A stretch of DNA of 64,000 nucleotides from Streptomyces sp. NBC_01471 (GTDB taxonomy: Bacteria > Actinomycetota > Actinomycetes > Streptomycetales > Streptomycetaceae): NCBI RefSeq assembly GCF_041438865.1, contig NZ_CP109450.1:3458501-3522500 (forward strand). Reading direction: 5' to 3'. Position 1 is the first letter of the stretch, and each line of letters opens with the position of its first letter. The notes beneath the pieces are model-generated. The model had not been told where the DNA came from, did not search any database, and worked only from the letters and a program-made list of their open reading frames with translations. Both the position numbers and the translations under genes were made by a program. This document shows, piece after piece, positions 8,715 to 17,390 of this stretch.

Positions 8715-8805
8715 GTACGGTTCACCACGGTGTGCCGGGAAGTCTGGTCGGCGAGCAAGGAGATCCGCTCCAAGGATCTCCGGCTCAGAGCTCTGCCGAT
8801 CGGGG
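8715..8805 (+). ncRNA. Candidate structured 5' leader RNA of the antiporter operon
   Basis: The 100 bases before the antiporter start hold a perfect 8-bp hairpin, GGAGATCC (8759-8766) and GGATCTCC (8774-8781). Before it come GTGCCGGGA (8732-8740) and CTGGTCGGC, which can form a GCCG/CGGC stem, and CACCACGGTG, itself a small hairpin. The GCCGGGAAGTCTGG block looks to me like a conserved leader sequence seen before actinobacterial Na+/H+ antiporter genes, but I cannot name the RNA family with certainty. Confidence 0.4.
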
Positions 8806-8815
8806 GCCTGTTCTC

Positions 8816-10066
8816 GTGGTACTCATCGCCGTATTCGGTGTCGCCCTGCTGGTCGCGGTCCTGCTGTCCGGACTCGCCGCCCGTACTGTCCTCTCCACCT
8901 CGTTCCTCTTCCTCGCCGGCGGCGCTCTCGTCGGCAATGGCGCCCTCGGGCTGATCCACATCACGCCGGACAGCGACATCGTGTCCGTAACCGCCGACCT
9001 CGCACTCTTCGCCGTGCTGTTCACCGACGGCATGCACGTGTCCTTCCCTGCACTGCGCCGCGCCTGGAAGAACCCGGCCCGCGCCCTGGGCCTGGGCATG
9101 CCGCTCGCGTTCGTCTTCATGGCACTGGTCACCCACTACCTGGTGGGCCTGGACTGGACGACGTCCTTCCTGGTCGGTGCGGTGCTGGCGCCGACCGACC
9201 CGGTGTTCGCCTCGGCGATCGTGGGGCGCAAGGAGGTTCCGGCCCGGCTGCGCCAGCTGCTGAACGTGGAGAGCGGTGTGAACGACGGACTCGCCCTGCC
9301 CGTCGTGCTGCTGCTGATCGCCACCGCCGGCCCCATGGCAGGTGCCCACGCGGAGGCGTCGCCCTCGAAGATCGGTGCTGAGCTCGCTCTCGGTCTGGTC
9401 CTGGGCATCGTGATCCCGCTCCTCGTCAACGCCATTGCCCGCCTGCCGCTGCTCGGGGCGGAGCCCAAACTCCAGCCGCTACTGCCACTGGCCACCGGGG
9501 TCACCCTCTACGCCCTGTGCCATCTCACCCACGCCAACCCCTACCTCGCCGCGTTCTCCGCCGGTGCGGTCCTCGCCTCCATATCCCCGGAGGCCAAACG
9601 CGCCTTCGAACCCCTCGGCGAATCGCTCGCCGAACTGGCCAAGTTCGCCGCGCTGCTGGTTTTCGGGGCGCTGCTCACCCCGCATCTGTTCGGCGATCTC
9701 TCCCTCGGCGGATATGTGGCCGTGGTGCTGGCGATCGTGGTCATCCGCCCGGCGTCCCTGCTGCTCTCCCTGGTCGGCACGCGGATCGACCGACGGGAAA
9801 AGCTGGCCGCGGCCTGGTTCGGGCCGAAGGGCTTCGCTTCCGTGGTCTACGGGCTGCTGGTGCTCCAGTCGGGCATTCCGCACGCCCAGCAGGCGTACAC
9901 GCTCATCGCCGTATACATCGCCTTCTCGATCGTGGCGCACAGCAGCACCGATGTCCCGGTTGCCCGTATGTTCCACGTCAATGACCTCGTGGGAATCCCG
10001 GACGCCGACGATGACGCCGAGGGCAGCCCGCACCAGCAAGAGGGAGACGACCATGCGCGCACGTGA
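8816..10066 (+). CDS. CPA1-type Na+/H+ antiporter
   Basis: A 416-residue protein with about twelve hydrophobic segments. It shows the CPA1 exchanger motifs APTDPVFASAIVG and NVESGVNDGLALP (Asp residues of the ion-binding site), and GPKGFASVVYGLL near the C-terminus. It should exchange Na+ or K+ for protons across the cytoplasmic membrane. GTG 8816 gives an N-terminus starting directly with the first helix; an upstream start would translate through the structured leader. The last 14 bases overlap the CBS gene, and an SLC13-type carrier follows, so the three form an ion-homeostasis operon. Confidence 0.88.
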   Translation: MVLIAVFGVALLVAVLLSGLAARTVLSTSFLFLAGGALVGNGALGLIHITPDSDIVSVTADLALFAVLFTDGMHVSFPALRRAWKNPARALGLGMPLAFVFMALVTHYLVGLDWTTSFLVGAVLAPTDPVFASAIVGRKEVPARLRQLLNVESGVNDGLALPVVLLLIATAGPMAGAHAEASPSKIGAELALGLVLGIVIPLLVNAIARLPLLGAEPKLQPLLPLATGVTLYALCHLTHANPYLAAFSAGAVLASISPEAKRAFEPLGESLAELAKFAALLVFGALLTPHLFGDLSLGGYVAVVLAIVVIRPASLLLSLVGTRIDRREKLAAAWFGPKGFASVVYGLLVLQSGIPHAQQAYTLIAVYIAFSIVAHSSTDVPVARMFHVNDLVGIPDADDDAEGSPHQQEGDDHART

Positions 10067-10511
10067 TCTGGCAGTGGAGTACGAGACGGTCCTGGTCGAC
10101 AGCGATGCTCTGGACGCCGCGCGCCTGATGGCGGACCAGAAGCTGCCCGCCCTGCTGGTGGTGGACCGGGCGGGAGCCCCCGTAGCGGTCATGCCCGCAT
10201 CTCAGCTGGTCAAGGTACTCGTGCCCGGCTACGTGATCGAGGACCCCACCCTCGCCGCGGTCATCGACGAGAAGCACGCCGACCGGCTGGGCCGGGCCCT
10301 GGCCGGCCGGAGCGTGGGCGACTGTCTTCCCGCCAAGGCCGGCCCGCCGCCCATCGCCGCACCCGACGACACCGCCCTGGAAGTCGCCGCCCTCATGGCC
10401 CAGGTCCGCAGCCCGCTGGTGGCGGTGGCAGAGAAGGACCGGCAGAGCACCCGCCTACTGGGGGTTATCACCGCGTCCCACCTGCTTCATCAGCTGCTTG
10501 AAAACCCCTAG
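10053..10511 (+). CDS. Stand-alone CBS-pair protein
   Basis: A 152-residue protein consisting of two CBS domains (about residues 1-60 and 80-150; LPALLVVDRAGAPVAVMP and SPLVAVAEKDR are typical core strands). CBS pairs bind adenine nucleotides and regulate partner proteins. Position suggests it regulates the antiporter, whose gene it overlaps by 14 bases, or the SLC13-type carrier that begins 12 bases after it. GAGGGAG lies 5 bases before the ATG, inside the antiporter coding sequence. Confidence 0.8.
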   Translation: MRARDLAVEYETVLVDSDALDAARLMADQKLPALLVVDRAGAPVAVMPASQLVKVLVPGYVIEDPTLAAVIDEKHADRLGRALAGRSVGDCLPAKAGPPPIAAPDDTALEVAALMAQVRSPLVAVAEKDRQSTRLLGVITASHLLHQLLENP

Positions 10512-10523
10512 TTGGAGACCTTT

Positions 10524-11822
10524 GTGAGTGACTGGCACAGCTGGGCGGCGATCGCCGTCTTCGTCGGCACGTACGCCCTGATCATCAGTGAGAAAGTCCA
10601 CCGCGTGGCCGCGGCACTGGGCGGCGCGGGCCTGATGCTCGCGATCGGCGCGACGGACGATGTCTCGGCGTTCTACTCCCAGGACTCCGGCATCGACTGG
10701 AACGTCATCTTCCTGCTTCTGGGCATGATGATGATCGTCGGTGTACTGAAGAAGACCGGCCTCTTCGAATACCTGGCCATCTGGTCCGTGAAGAAGGCGA
10801 AGGCCAAACCCTTCCGGGTCATGGCCATGCTGATCATCATCACCGCGGCGGCCTCCGCCCTGCTGGACAACGTCACCACGGTCCTGCTGATCGCACCCGT
10901 CACCCTGCTGGTCTGCGAACGGCTCGCGCTGCCCGTCGCGCCGTTCCTGATCGCGGAAGTACTCGCGTCGAACATCGGCGGCACCGCCACCCTGGTCGGA
11001 GACCCGCCCAACATCATCATCGCCAGCCGCGCCGGACTGAACTTCAACGACTTCATCGTCCACCTGGCACCGCTGTCGGCCCTGCTGACGCTCGTACTCA
11101 TCGCGATGTGCCGGTTCCTCTTCCGCAAGTCCTTCCGCTACGACGAAGACCGCGCGGCCGAAATCATGGAACTGGAGGAGAAGGAAGCCATCCGCGACCC
11201 GCGCCTGCTCATCCAGGGCCTGAGCGTGCTGGCCCTGGTCATCGTCGGATTCGTCCTGCACCCCGTACTGCACTTCGAACCGAGCATCGTCGCCCTCCTC
11301 GGCGCAGGACTGCTCGTCGCCGTCTCCACCGTGCAGACCGGCGAGGTCCTGGCCGAGGTCGAGTGGCCCACCCTCGCGTTCTTCGCCGGTCTGTTCATCA
11401 TGATCGGCGGCCTCATCGACACCGGAGTCATCGGCGAGGTCTCCAAAGCTCTGGCCAACGCGGTCGGCGACAAGGAGCAGGGCGGCTCCATGCTGATCCT
11501 CGGCGCCTCCGGCATCCTGTCCGGCGTCGTCGATAACATCCCCTACGTGGCCACGATGGCGCCTATCACGGCCGACCTCGTCCACAGTCTGGGAGGCGAC
11601 AGCGACCACGTCATGTGGTGGGCCCTCGCCCTCGGCGCCGACCTCGGCGGCAACGCCACCGCCATCGGCGCCAGCGCCAACGTCGTCGTCCTCGGCATCG
11701 CCGAACGCAACGGCACCCCCATCTCCTTCTGGCAATTCACCAAGTACGGACTCGTCGTCACCGCAGCAACCCTGCTCATCTCCGCCGCCTACATCTGGCT
11801 GCGCTATTTCACCCTCGGGTGA
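10524..11822 (+). CDS. ArsB/NhaD/SLC13-superfamily ion permease
   Basis: A 432-residue polytopic protein of the ion-transporter superfamily that includes ArsB, NhaD and the P protein. It shows the hallmark GDPPNIIIA after TATLV, LLDNVTTVLL in the first half, and a related inverted repeat, VVDNIPYVATMAP, in the second half. Members exchange Na+/H+ or export oxyanions; the association with a CPA1 antiporter and a CBS protein favours Na+/H+ exchange. GTG 10524 has GGAG 9 bases upstream. It ends the operon; a STAS gene converges 20 bases later. Confidence 0.85.
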   Translation: MSDWHSWAAIAVFVGTYALIISEKVHRVAAALGGAGLMLAIGATDDVSAFYSQDSGIDWNVIFLLLGMMMIVGVLKKTGLFEYLAIWSVKKAKAKPFRVMAMLIIITAAASALLDNVTTVLLIAPVTLLVCERLALPVAPFLIAEVLASNIGGTATLVGDPPNIIIASRAGLNFNDFIVHLAPLSALLTLVLIAMCRFLFRKSFRYDEDRAAEIMELEEKEAIRDPRLLIQGLSVLALVIVGFVLHPVLHFEPSIVALLGAGLLVAVSTVQTGEVLAEVEWPTLAFFAGLFIMIGGLIDTGVIGEVSKALANAVGDKEQGGSMLILGASGILSGVVDNIPYVATMAPITADLVHSLGGDSDHVMWWALALGADLGGNATAIGASANVVVLGIAERNGTPISFWQFTKYGLVVTAATLLISAAYIWLRYFTLG

Positions 11823-11842
11823 CGCCCGAAACGCAGCACCAG

Positions 11843-12292
11843 TCAGCCCTGCACGGGAGGCGGGTTCCGGTGAGGATCGGCAATCACCCGAGTCAGCCCA
11901 ACTTGACGCATCACGCTCTGGACCGGGGGCTGGGCATGGGTGATAGCCAGATGCGTTCCGTTAGCACGGGCCGCCCTCAACGCGATAAAGAAGGCCGCAA
12001 TTCCATCCGCACTCACGTACCGCACACGTGAAAGATCCACTTCGAGTACCGGCACTCCAGGCCACAGCGCGTCCCGCAGCCGTTGTCCCGTCTTCTCGGC
12101 ATTGGCTGCGACGACATGGCCGGACAGCCGCACCAGGACACGGGGGCTTTCGCCCTCCAGCACTCTGATGCGGCTTCCCGGCAGCCGAAAAAACACGGCG
12201 GCAAGCCTGTCACGGAACTGACGACCGGCCATATCAGGCGTTCGGAACGGTATCGGGTCCAAGCACTGGCGCTCCTGGGCATAAAGGATCAC
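11843..12292 (-). CDS. STAS-domain protein (anti-sigma-factor-antagonist-like)
   Basis: A protein of about 149 residues (GTG 12292), or 129 if the ATG at 12232 is used; neither has a strong ribosome-binding site. The C-terminal 100 residues match the STAS fold: VLEVDLSRVRYVSADGIAAF holds the loop where antagonists carry the phosphorylated Ser (S in YVSADG), and the ending helix follows. Such proteins bind anti-sigma kinases and are dephosphorylated by SpoIIE-type phosphatases; one such phosphatase is encoded at 4270-5433. Direct partnership is inference. It converges on the SLC13-type carrier gene. Confidence 0.7.
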   Translation of the reverse strand: MILYAQERQCLDPIPFRTPDMAGRQFRDRLAAVFFRLPGSRIRVLEGESPRVLVRLSGHVVAANAEKTGQRLRDALWPGVPVLEVDLSRVRYVSADGIAAFFIALRAARANGTHLAITHAQPPVQSVMRQVGLTRVIADPHRNPPPVQG

Positions 12293-12515
12293 ATTGCCGA
12301 CCAGGCTTCCCGGCGCACCGTGCGAAGACTAACCGGAGCCGAGCAGCGAACACCGCAGCGAAACACTGCTGCGCGGTGATTCCGGCATACATGAGATTGG
12401 CGCGCACGCCGGTATGAGCCAGGTCTCCGCAGGGTACGCATACGGCTGCTGCGTGGCCGTCCGGATCTGCAGACACCGGGACTCTGCAGCCGGGCGCCCC
12501 AGGGGGAGGCGAGCG

Positions 12516-13838
12516 GTGCAGGCTGATCGGGGAATCCTTGCGTTGATGGGCTCGGGTGAGACCAGCCCCACCATGGTGACGTTGCACCGGGACCTGGTGG
12601 CGCACCTGAGTGCCGATCCAGGCGCGGCCATCCTGGAGACGCCCTACGGGTTCCAGGTGAACCGCGACGACATCTCCTCACGCGCCCAGGACTACTTCCG
12701 CCGCAGCGTCGGTCTCACTACGACGATCGTGTCCGACGCGGACGCGGGAACCGTGCCGGGAGACTCGCTCGACCACATACGCGATCAGGTCCGAAGAGCG
12801 GCTTGGGTGTTCTCCGGGCCGGGCAGCCCCTCGTACGCACTGGGCCGGTGGCGGGAGCAGGGGCTGGGCCAGATCCTGGCCGACCGGGTGCGCCGCGGAC
12901 ACGGCGTGACGGTCATGGCCTCCGCAGCCGCGTGCACCGTCGGGTTCGCCGCACTCCCCGTCTACGAGGTCTACAAAGCGGGCCACACCCCGGTCTGGCT
13001 GGATGGGCTGGATCTTCTCGGCGCCCTCGACCTGCCCGTCGCGGTGATTCCGCACTACGACAACGCGGAGGGCGGCACCCACGACACACGCTTCTGCTAC
13101 CTCGGTGAAACCCGCTTGGCCGCCATGGAAACGCAGCTGCCCGACACGGCCGCCGTACTGGGCATCGACGAGCACACCGCACTCATCATCGACCTTGATG
13201 CCGCCATCGCCCGGGTGTGGGGACGCGGCGTGCTGACCGTTCGCCGACGCGGCGTCAGCACCCTCATCCCCTCAGGCACCACCCTGACACTGGAGCGGCT
13301 ACGAGCCCTCGCAGCCGGTACGGATCAAGGGGGAGTCCCCGCCGCCCGGCAACCCACCACCGAGCCTGAAGCAGCTACGCACGCCGCCGATCAGCCGGTC
13401 ACTCTTCAGGAAGCCGTGGCTACCGCGGAGGCCCGCTTCGACGCCGCCCGCACGGCGCTCGACGCAGGCGGCATGGTCGATGCGATCCTCGCCCTGGAGA
13501 CCGTGATCACCGCATGGGCCACTGACACGGAAGAGGACCTCGGCGCGGACTGGGCCCGTACCGTCCTGCGCGGCATGATCCGCCAGCTCACCCAGCCAGC
13601 CCAGCAAGGCATGCTGGAACCGGACTTGACCATCGGACTCATTGCCGACCCCCTGCTCGACCTGCGCCGACGACTCCGCGCCCAAGGCGCTTACGATCTC
13701 GCCGACCTGTTGCGCGACGCCCTCGCTGCGGGCCGCATCCAGATCCGCGACGCTCCCGAGGGGAGCCGGTGGCAGTTCACCCCAAGGGAAGCGACCCAGC
13801 CGATCGCCCCCGGCAGCCCTGTACCGCCGCAGGCGTAG
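12516..13838 (+). CDS. S51-like/type 1 glutamine-amidotransferase-fold protein fused to a CysS C-terminal-like domain
   Basis: A 440-residue protein. Residues 1-265 resemble peptidase S51/cyanophycinase-type domains: ILALMGSGE at the start, FSGPGSPSYAL where the family has a G-G-N-like loop, MASAAACTVG at the nucleophile elbow with Ala instead of the usual Gly, and IPHYDN. After an acidic linker, residues about 320-425 look like the helical C-terminus of cysteinyl-tRNA synthetase, including LRAQGAYDLADLLRDAL and IQIRDAPEGSRW. No synthetase catalytic domain is present. GTG 12516 has GGGGGAGG upstream. The function is unknown; a tRNA or nucleic-acid contact for the C-terminal part is a guess. 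It stands alone between the STAS gene and a hypothetical gene. Confidence 0.65.
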   Translation: MQADRGILALMGSGETSPTMVTLHRDLVAHLSADPGAAILETPYGFQVNRDDISSRAQDYFRRSVGLTTTIVSDADAGTVPGDSLDHIRDQVRRAAWVFSGPGSPSYALGRWREQGLGQILADRVRRGHGVTVMASAAACTVGFAALPVYEVYKAGHTPVWLDGLDLLGALDLPVAVIPHYDNAEGGTHDTRFCYLGETRLAAMETQLPDTAAVLGIDEHTALIIDLDAAIARVWGRGVLTVRRRGVSTLIPSGTTLTLERLRALAAGTDQGGVPAARQPTTEPEAATHAADQPVTLQEAVATAEARFDAARTALDAGGMVDAILALETVITAWATDTEEDLGADWARTVLRGMIRQLTQPAQQGMLEPDLTIGLIADPLLDLRRRLRAQGAYDLADLLRDALAAGRIQIRDAPEGSRWQFTPREATQPIAPGSPVPPQA

Positions 13839-14092
13839 CGGACAGAACCGGCAGTGCCCTCAACATGCAGGTGCGTGCTAATCGCAATAGGGTCGGCGAG
13901 GGGCTGGGATGTCACCCGCCCTGTCGACCTTGGAGCCGCGGCATGGGCGCTGACGCATATACCGGCCATGAGGCAACCCCCTCCCGCCTCCGCGGAACGG
14001 CCCGCCCTTCACGGTCGCAGGCCGATGCCGTACCCCCCGCGACGGAACGCGACAGTGCGGATCCTGCACGGGAGCCCACATGTCCGCCGGTC

Positions 14093-14635
14093 ATGATCGA
14101 AGCGCTGCTTCTGCGACACGACCCGGCCAATGGCTTCGCCTACCGCAGACGGATCACGCCGCTCGAACGCCACGCGAACCCTGACCACACTGCCCGCCTC
14201 CTCGCACACCTACAGGAAGACAACGATCGCCATCTCGTGCACTCGACCAGCTGGCGCGCCACCGATAACGGCCACATCGTTCTGACCTACCTCATCCACC
14301 CAGACCCTGATCCGGGTCAGCCAGCCCTCCCCCTGGCGAACCCGCACGACATCGCCCACAGCGACCGCCCCGCCCACCCCACACCGCCCACCCTCCAACT
14401 GGAACACGTAGCAGCCCACGCGATCAGGCACCTCGCATTTCTCGGCCGCACCGACCCCACCGTCACCGCACACCTCGCGCATCGACCCCACACCCAGCAG
14501 GCGCTCAGCGCCGTCACGCCGATCCCCGCAGGCCAGCTCTATATCGAGTGCGACCAACCACGAAGCAACGAACAGCGCCTGCAACCACAGGGGGGCGCAT
14601 CCGCATGCACGGCGACGACAGAGGAGCTCGGCTAG
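14093..14635 (+). CDS. Hypothetical protein
   Basis: A 180-residue protein (begins MIEALLLRHDP) with many His, Pro and Asp residues and no membrane segment or recognised motif. The segment after the start reads like a conserved domain (ARLLAHLQEDNDRHLVHS, then HIVLTYLIHPDPDP). ATG 14093 lacks a convincing ribosome-binding site. ATG 13943, with GGAG 9 bases before it, would add 50 low-complexity residues and is a real alternative. It ends 43 bases before the convergent integrase gene, so it is the last gene outside, or the first inside, the integrative element. Confidence 0.5.
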   Translation: MIEALLLRHDPANGFAYRRRITPLERHANPDHTARLLAHLQEDNDRHLVHSTSWRATDNGHIVLTYLIHPDPDPGQPALPLANPHDIAHSDRPAHPTPPTLQLEHVAAHAIRHLAFLGRTDPTVTAHLAHRPHTQQALSAVTPIPAGQLYIECDQPRSNEQRLQPQGGASACTATTEELG

Positions 14636-14678
14636 GGGCACCGTTGGGCTTCGGCGCGGGCTCCCGCGGCCGGAGTGT

Positions 14679-16196
14679 CTAGCCCACTATCAGCCCCCTC
14701 TTCTGCAACAAAGCGTCAAGCACGGTGACCGGCGACCTCGGACTCATCATCAGCCGGGCGTCGAGTGCCGCCTCCCACTGCCCGGTCAGACCCAAGATGA
14801 GGCGCTGGCGCATGCCGGCGGTGACGTGGGCGTAGCGCGCGGAGACGGAGCCGTCGATGTGGCCCATACGTTCGTCCATAAGGACCTTCTCGGTGCCGAG
14901 ATCCTCCATCATCGTGCGGTGAGTGTGGCGGAGGCCGTGAGGGGTGAGGCCCTTGGCGATCGGGAGCCAGCAGGCATTGGCCCTCCCGCCGGCGTTGCGC
15001 CCTCGCACCGGGATGCCGGGCCACGGTTCGCCCAGCAGCGGTACGGGCCGCGCCTCCTGCGGAGCCTTCTTGGGGTACCAACCGGAGACCGCCGGGGTGA
15101 ACAGCCAGGTCGCAAAGCCGTTTCGGCGCCAGTGGGATGCATGTTCTGACACCTCGCCGCCCCGCAGGAACCCCACATCAGCGATGGCCTGCTCCACCCG
15201 CACCTGCATGGCTTCGGTTACACGATCGGGGTGGTTGAGGACGTTGGACACCGTCCCGTTGGAGACCCCGGCCAGCCGGGCGACGTCGGCGAGCTTGGCG
15301 CCCTGGTGCCCACCGTTACGCGCTGCCCCCTGCCCTCGGAAGACGTAGACCCTCCCGTGGCAGGGGCAGGGAGTCGGCTTCGTGCGGGCGATGTGGTCGA
15401 CGACCAGGGACGTCAGCCAGCTCATCGAGTCGATCGACCGGTAGCTGTCGTCCTTGGGTGGACAGCGCACCAGCTCGCCGGTGTCCAGCTCGTACAGCTG
15501 CCACTCGACTCGAAACCCGCCGGGCCGGACAAACTCCGTTTCCAGGCCGACGACTTCACCCCACCGCTTACCCGTGTAGCCCTTGAGGACCACGGCGACG
15601 AACTCGTCGTCCCGACCGGACAGCAGGGCGGCCCGCTCGGCGGTCAGGAGAATACCCAGCGCGTCGGTGACGACCTTCTCCGGGCCGCGGTCGCGGTAGC
15701 GACCCGCACGCTTGCCGCGTCCGCGTCGCCTGGCTGCTGGATTCGAGGTGATCAGGCCCTCGTCGATCGCGTCCTCGAAGATCAGGTGTAGCGTCGAGCG
15801 CCAGGTCTTGACGCTGGAGGCCGCGTACACGGCCTTCTCCTTCTTCTCCCACAGGTCGACGTCTGTGCGCAGGACACTTGCGAGCGCCCTGTTCTCGAAA
15901 TCGGGGAGTAGGTGCTCCTCGATATGGCGGCGATAGTTCTGCATGGTCGACGCGGCCAGGTCCTGGGCGGCGTACCACCGGCTCGCGTACTGGCCGAACG
16001 TCTCCTGACCGAGCCCCGGGTCGCGCCACGTGCCGCGCCGGACCGTGACCTCTTCGGTGTCTGCCGCCTGTTTTGCCTCACGCTTGGTGGCGAACTTGAC
16101 CACCGCGCCGGTCATGTCGGTGACGGTTCCGTACTTACCGTCCTCGATCTTGTAGCGGCCGCGCCAGTAGGTGGCGCGCTTCTCCGCGTACCCCAC
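14679..16196 (-). CDS. Tyrosine recombinase (integrase) with a LacI-type HTH insert
   Basis: A 505-residue site-specific recombinase. It has an N-terminal arm/core-binding region (about residues 65-165) and a catalytic domain with Arg211 in GKRWGE, His420 and Arg423 in HGLRH, His446 in MGHIDG and the nucleophile Tyr455 in SARYAHV, so the catalytic set is complete. Between the first catalytic Arg and the H-x-x-R box, residues about 299-347 form a LacI-family helix-turn-helix (KLADVARLAGVSNGTVSNVL, then HPDRVT), a second DNA-binding module inside the catalytic domain. The excisionase gene lies 30 bases upstream on the same strand. The enzyme should integrate and excise the element that includes 16-23 kb. 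Its 3' end at 14679 would normally face an att site, yet no tRNA sequence is visible there. Confidence 0.9.
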   Translation of the reverse strand: MGYAEKRATYWRGRYKIEDGKYGTVTDMTGAVVKFATKREAKQAADTEEVTVRRGTWRDPGLGQETFGQYASRWYAAQDLAASTMQNYRRHIEEHLLPDFENRALASVLRTDVDLWEKKEKAVYAASSVKTWRSTLHLIFEDAIDEGLITSNPAARRRGRGKRAGRYRDRGPEKVVTDALGILLTAERAALLSGRDDEFVAVVLKGYTGKRWGEVVGLETEFVRPGGFRVEWQLYELDTGELVRCPPKDDSYRSIDSMSWLTSLVVDHIARTKPTPCPCHGRVYVFRGQGAARNGGHQGAKLADVARLAGVSNGTVSNVLNHPDRVTEAMQVRVEQAIADVGFLRGGEVSEHASHWRRNGFATWLFTPAVSGWYPKKAPQEARPVPLLGEPWPGIPVRGRNAGGRANACWLPIAKGLTPHGLRHTHRTMMEDLGTEKVLMDERMGHIDGSVSARYAHVTAGMRQRLILGLTGQWEAALDARLMMSPRSPVTVLDALLQKRGLIVG

Positions 16197-16226
16197 GGAT
16201 CCCTCCCTTCTCTTGTGTGGGCTGCG

Positions 16227-16589
16227 CTAGGCGGCGGGGCCGTACTGGGACTTGAGCAGGCGGCGTGGTGTCCGGGCCTGGAGGCGTACAGCGGGCGTCC
16301 GGGTCTCGGGCTGCTGCACGGCGGATGGCTGTGGCGCGGTCGGCACGGCAGGCTTGGCGCGGTGCGGCTTTCGAGCCGGTCCGTCCTCGTGCGCGCGAAT
16401 GATCTCCGCAAGATGGTCGGCGGTGAAGCGGTAGGCACCGCCGATGTAGGTGAAGGGGATGAGGCGTCGGCGGGCACGGTCCTTCACCCACCAGACCGAA
16501 CAGCCGAGGGCTGAGGCAATCTCCTCGGATCGGTAGAGGCGGGGCAGAGCAGGGGGTATGGCCTTTCGGCGCAATGGGGGTTCCTTCAT
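16227..16589 (-). CDS. Excisionase-like MerR/HTH_17 DNA-binding protein
   Basis: A 120-residue basic protein. Residues about 18-62 form a winged helix-turn-helix of the excisionase type (LYRSEEIASALGCSVWWVKD, then IGGAYRFTADHLAEI), followed by a Pro/Arg-rich tail. Excisionases bind near att sites and steer the integrase towards excision. The gene sits directly before int on the same strand (30-base gap), the normal xis-int order. Confidence 0.75.
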   Translation of the reverse strand: MKEPPLRRKAIPPALPRLYRSEEIASALGCSVWWVKDRARRRLIPFTYIGGAYRFTADHLAEIIRAHEDGPARKPHRAKPAVPTAPQPSAVQQPETRTPAVRLQARTPRRLLKSQYGPAA

Positions 16590-16707
16590 CGGCGCGGCGG
16601 TGTGGTTCAGGGCGCGCCGGGCTTGGTGGTTCAGGCACGGGCGAGGTGATGTACGCAGCAGCTGACGGGTGTTGGCCCACCCGGGAGTGCTGTGAGGGCT
16701 CGGTTCG

Positions 16708-16959
16708 CTAGCTCGTCTCGGCGAGGAGGGTGAGCGGCGAGATGTCGAGGGCGGCTGCGAGGGCGACGAGGTCGTCGACGTCGCAGCGGCGTCGTCTGCG
16801 CTCGATGCGGGACAGCATCGTGATGGTCATGGGCCGGCCAAGCGCGGTGACCCGGTCGGCCAGCTGACGCTGGGCGAGCCCGCGTGCCGTGCGCGTGCGC
16901 TCGATGGCGCGGGCAGTCCGGATTCCGGCTGGGCCAATTCCCAGAGGCGTTGGATTCAT
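16708..16959 (-). CDS. XRE-family repressor of the element
   Basis: An 83-residue protein, almost entirely a Cro/C1-type helix-turn-helix (LAQRQLADRV, MTITMLSRIERRRRRC, then DDLVALAAALDI). Size and position, divergent from the replication initiator, fit a phage- or element-type repressor. The start at 16959 (MNPTPLGIG) is preferred to a longer frame because the upstream part would cross the operator-like palindrome at 16977-17005. It probably controls its own promoter and the replication/mobilization operon. Confidence 0.75.
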   Translation of the reverse strand: MNPTPLGIGPAGIRTARAIERTRTARGLAQRQLADRVTALGRPMTITMLSRIERRRRRCDVDDLVALAAALDISPLTLLAETS

Positions 16960-16976
16960 ATGACTGTTGTAGCTCT

Positions 16977-17005
16977 GGATCGCCGGTTTGGTTAACCGGC
17001 GATCC
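16977..17005. promoter_or_regulatory. Perfect palindromic operator beside the XRE gene
   Basis: GGATCGCCGGTT (16977-16988), 5-base spacer TGGTT, AACCGGCGATCC (16994-17005): 12-bp perfect inverted arms, 18 bases upstream of the XRE start. A single related arm, AACCGGCGATTC, occurs at 17236-17247 closer to the replication operon, which suggests one repressor acting on both divergent promoters. Confidence 0.65.
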
Positions 17006-17390
17006 GCTGCTATGTTGCGCCTCTTTTTTGTCAGGTCTGGTCCCCCTCGGGCCCGCGCGGGGCGCAACATAGACCGGAATCCACCGATGACCAAACCGCT
17101 CGGACCCGCCATACTGGTTGGGGCCCTACGTAGCGCTTGACGTGGGCTTCTCGCATCGCCCGACCCCACTGGACAGGTGCCGGATTCCCCCCGTAATGGG
17201 TTTGTGGGTTGCCCCTTTTAGGCCGCTTCTTCGTCAACCGGCGATTCGGGTCTACCGTTAATGGGCTGCTGTGCACACCACGTTCGCCGAGAGCTGTTTG
17301 CTTTCTCGGCGGAATGCTGGACTTGTGCGGAGCGGGTGTGGCTGTCTTGGCCATGCGCCGAAACCACGGAAGTGGCGAGCGCATGGAAAA

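Noticed and set aside
14636..14678. Possible left attachment site directly after the integrase gene
   Set aside because: No tRNA-like sequence and no match to the tRNA-Pro fragment at 36275-36316 is present in this gap or its surroundings.
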